A program made the translations under genes and the position numbers. From Devosia sediminis (lineage in GTDB: Bacteria > Pseudomonadota > Alphaproteobacteria > Rhizobiales > Devosiaceae), in contig NZ_JAEKMH010000002.1 in assembly GCF_016411825.1 (NCBI RefSeq), positions 124,001-188,000 on the forward strand: 64,000 nucleotides of DNA, read 5' to 3'. The notes under the pieces were generated by a model. That model searched no databases, was not told the DNA's origin, and saw only the letters and a list, made by a program, of their open reading frames with translations. Numbering within the stretch: position 1 is the first letter of the stretch; every line of letters starts with the position of its first letter. This document shows, one piece after another, positions 61,751-64,000 of the stretch.

Positions 61751-63139
61751 TCAGTCGAACGCGTAGAGCGCCTGACCGGAAAGCAGCGGCGCCTCGCCCT
61801 TGTGCCACAGATGAGCCTTGCAAAGGCGATCGAGGCGGCCGGCAAAGTCGTCGGCGAGGGTCACGGTGTCCAGCGTCGGCGGTGCGTCCTGGAGCATTTC
61901 GATCACGAGGTCGCGCCGGCCGGCCGCAAGCAGCAATTCGGCGAGAATGGGCAGGTCGGCCTCTTCCGCCTCGGCTATTGCAGCCTCCGGGTCGGCGCGC
62001 AGGGCTTCTGCCAGCGCCAGCCAACGGTCCCATTGATCAAACGCCGATGAAAGATGCGCAGGCTCTTCTGGCAACGCACTTTCGCCGCCGGCATAGGGTG
62101 CAAGCGCATCGGTGGCGACGATCCAGTCGAGGATGTCGCCCACGGTTTCCCGATCCACCCGGTTGAGGCCAAAGGAGAGGCTGCCGAATTGGGCGCGCAC
62201 CGCATCCGCGTCGTAGCCGGCGCTATCCAGCGCGCGCAGCGTCACCAGCCAGCCTGCATCGAGCGGCCCGGCCGCCGACAGCTCGCCGGCGCTGAACTGC
62301 TTGAGCAGCGCCTTCGCCACCTGCGCACTGGCGGCATAGTCGCCGGTCTGGTTGAGGAAAGCCATCAGCAGCGAGATTTCCGGTTGCTGCGCGGCGGCCC
62401 AGGTCGCGAGGCGAATGGGGTCCGCCGACGCCTCGGCTAGCTCCCCGGTGGGCGCGGTGCTGCGCCGCTGGACCGGATTGCCATGCAGGGCCGGCATCCA
62501 CCCCCAGAGGCCGATGAGATCGTCCTTTTGGGCGACGCTGAGCCCCTTCATCTGCCCGTCCCAGTCTGCCGGGTCCTCCTGCGCCGCCGCAAAGCCCGCG
62601 GCGAGCCAGTCGAGTCCGGCGCTCTCGGCGGCAGCCGCCAGCTCGGCCTTCACCGCGTCAGATTGGTCGTACGTGACCGTCACCGCCTGCTGGCCGAGAT
62701 CCATCCGGCTGCCGTCGGGCAATGCGGCGATCGCTGCCATCACCGCATCCTCCTGGCCGCCGAGCAGTAGTGCCCGCGCCGCCGAAGGAGTGGCGGTGTC
62801 CACCATGGAGGCCAGCACCTCCGGAGCAAGCTCCGCGCCGCCATACACGCGCCAGGCGGCGTCGAGGTCGGTCGCGCCGTGCATGCGGCTCTCCACCGCT
62901 TGCGCCAGAAGGTCATTGATCGCCCTGTCGTCGAGGTCGCCATAGCGCATCAGCAGGTAAATCGCGCGGGTTCCGAACCGCCTCGCCTGCAGCGGCGGCA
63001 GCGTCTCCCGGCCGGCTAGGACAATTTCGGAAAGCGACTGGATCGCGGGGCCGCAAAGCTCCTGCGCCTGTGCTGCCGGCAGGGCCGCGCTCAGTCCCAG
63101 AACTACCACGCCAAGTCGTGCAACCACAGACCGGACCAT
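61751..63139 (-). CDS. Secreted protein of unknown function
   Basis: The 462-residue protein has a signal peptide ending AAQAQ (residue 26) and an otherwise Ala/Leu-rich helical body with repeat-like helix pairs (e.g. DAAWRVYGGAELAPEVLASM, DPIRLATWAAAQQPEISLLM, PILAELLLAAGRRDLVIEML). It reads like an alpha-solenoid, though I could not assign TPR or Sel1 motifs. It ends with a Cys-containing tail (RLDRLCKAHLWHKGEAPLL). No catalytic motif is visible. It lies just downstream of hemA on the same strand, 97 bp away. Confidence 0.8.
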   Translation of the reverse strand: MVRSVVARLGVVVLGLSAALPAAQAQELCGPAIQSLSEIVLAGRETLPPLQARRFGTRAIYLLMRYGDLDDRAINDLLAQAVESRMHGATDLDAAWRVYGGAELAPEVLASMVDTATPSAARALLLGGQEDAVMAAIAALPDGSRMDLGQQAVTVTYDQSDAVKAELAAAAESAGLDWLAAGFAAAQEDPADWDGQMKGLSVAQKDDLIGLWGWMPALHGNPVQRRSTAPTGELAEASADPIRLATWAAAQQPEISLLMAFLNQTGDYAASAQVAKALLKQFSAGELSAAGPLDAGWLVTLRALDSAGYDADAVRAQFGSLSFGLNRVDRETVGDILDWIVATDALAPYAGGESALPEEPAHLSSAFDQWDRWLALAEALRADPEAAIAEAEEADLPILAELLLAAGRRDLVIEMLQDAPPTLDTVTLADDFAGRLDRLCKAHLWHKGEAPLLSGQALYAFD

Positions 63140-63236
63140 GCCAACCTCCGCTCGCCGAGGTCGTCACTATATCCCGGCGCGTCGGCGGCTCCAACGCCCC
63201 GATCGGTCGATGCTCAGGTCGGCGGAATCGTGCGGC

Positions 63237-64000
63237 CTAGCCGCCGAGGCTGGGCAGCGTCAGGTCGCCGGAGGTGAGCTTGCTCGCAGTGATCGCGGCG
63301 TCGGCACGCTCGCGCGACAGCCCGAGGCTGGTCCAGACGCTGACCAGCGCATGGCGCAACTCGAAGATCATCTCGTCCGTGTGGAGCGGGGTCGGGGTGA
63401 TGCGCAGACGCTCGGTGCCCTTGGGCACGGTGGGGTAGTTGATCGGCTGGATATAGATGTTGTGCTTGTCGAGCAGCATGTCGCTGGCCGCTTTAACCGC
63501 CCGCGCATCGCCCACGATCAGCGGCACGATATGGGTGGAGGTTTCCATGACCGGCAGGCCCGCATCGGCGAGGATCGCCTTGGTCAGGCGCGCCTGGCGC
63601 TGGTGCATCAGCCGCTCTTCGCCATTGCCCTTCAGGTGCTCGATCGAGGCGCGAGCCGCGGCGCAGAGCGCCGGGGGCAGGGCGGTGGTGAATATGAACT
63701 CGGGCGCATAGGAGCGCACGGCATCGATGATGGCGCGGTTGGCGGTAATATAGCCGCCCATGACGCCAAAGCCCTTGGCCAGCGTACCCTCGATGACGTC
63801 GATACGCTCCATCAGCCCTTCGCGCTCGGCAATGCCGCCGCCGCGCGGGCCATACATGCCCACGGCATGGACTTCGTCGATATAGGTCAGCGCGCCGAAT
63901 TCTTCGGCCAGGTCGCAGATTTCCTTGATGGGGGCGATGTCGCCATCCATCGAATAGACGCTTTCGAAAGCAATCAGCTTGGGCCGCTTGCGGTCCACCT
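63237..64000 (-). CDS. hemA: 5-aminolevulinate synthase (5' part outside window)
   Basis: The visible 254 residues are the C-terminal two thirds of ALAS, which condenses glycine and succinyl-CoA in the C4 heme pathway of alphaproteobacteria. Present are [17 protein letters not shown], the cofactor Asp-His segment [13 protein letters not shown], the PLP-binding Lys in [20 protein letters not shown], and [13 protein letters not shown]. The gene begins beyond position 64000; a GTG at 63998 is internal. Confidence 0.96.
   Translation of the reverse strand, partial: VDRKRPKLIAFESVYSMDGDIAPIKEICDLAEEFGALTYIDEVHAVGMYGPRGGGIAEREGLMERIDVIEGTLAKGFGVMGGYITANRAIIDAVRSYAPEFIFTTALPPALCAAARASIEHLKGNGEERLMHQRQARLTKAILADAGLPVMETSTHIVPLIVGDARAVKAASDMLLDKHNIYIQPINYPTVPKGTERLRITPTPLHTDEMIFELRHALVSVWTSLGLSRERADAAITASKLTSGDLTLPSLGG

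Overview
The window is high-GC, gene-dense DNA from an alphaproteobacterium of the Hyphomicrobiales (Rhizobiales). Protein style and gene orders point to Devosia or a close relative, but this is an inference without database search. Supporting signs are an SRP RNA-dnaX-ybaB-recR block, CtrA-like TTAA-N7-TTAA boxes around a Tad pilus locus, an ALAS-type hemA (C4 heme pathway), FixJ/HWE-type signalling proteins, and about nine clustered intergenic palindromes. No tRNA, rRNA, CRISPR array, transposase or prophage gene was seen; this is core chromosome with a few unusual systems.

Layout. 1-1775 (minus): an uncharacterised two-gene unit (DUF6384 membrane protein plus a helical 407-residue protein). 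1992-2699: an orphan CoxG-like protein and a tiny membrane protein. 2873-16023 (plus): a nucleoside scavenging island. A BMP-type ABC importer (four genes) is followed by cytidine deaminase, purine nucleoside phosphorylase, deoxyribose-phosphate aldolase, a two-domain ALDH16-type aldehyde dehydrogenase, thymidine phosphorylase, phosphopentomutase and uracil phosphoribosyltransferase. Together they import nucleosides, free the bases and feed the pentose to central metabolism through acetaldehyde and glyceraldehyde-3-phosphate. 16191-17347: a glyoxalase and a HAD phosphatase. 17416-29405: a Tad/Flp pilus locus, with minor pilins and tadD on the minus strand flanking flp-cpaA-cpaB-cpaC-cpaE-cpaF-tadB-tadC on the plus strand.

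29552-34600: M17 aminopeptidase, DedA protein, GhrA-like reductase, membrane-anchored cytochrome c and prephenate dehydratase. 34618-38067 (minus): a compact kaiC-kaiB-HWE histidine kinase operon without kaiA, the most interesting system here. 38472-42201: dapD, DUF805, dapE and two unknown membrane proteins. 42171-44505 (minus): truA, fmt, def. 44638-50508: rmuC, small proteins, recR-ybaB-dnaX, the SRP RNA gene and an SH3-like protein. 50648-52940: an unknown protein, a cysteine hydrolase and an LLM-class oxidoreductase. 52951-58158: treZ, DUF817, LOG-family protein and soluble transhydrogenase. 58155-61257: a hybrid histidine kinase, mscL and a FixJ-like regulator whose receiver has lost its phosphorylation residues but whose promoter carries a palindrome suited to autoregulation. 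61331-64000: DUF1428 protein, a secreted protein of unknown function and the 3' part of hemA.
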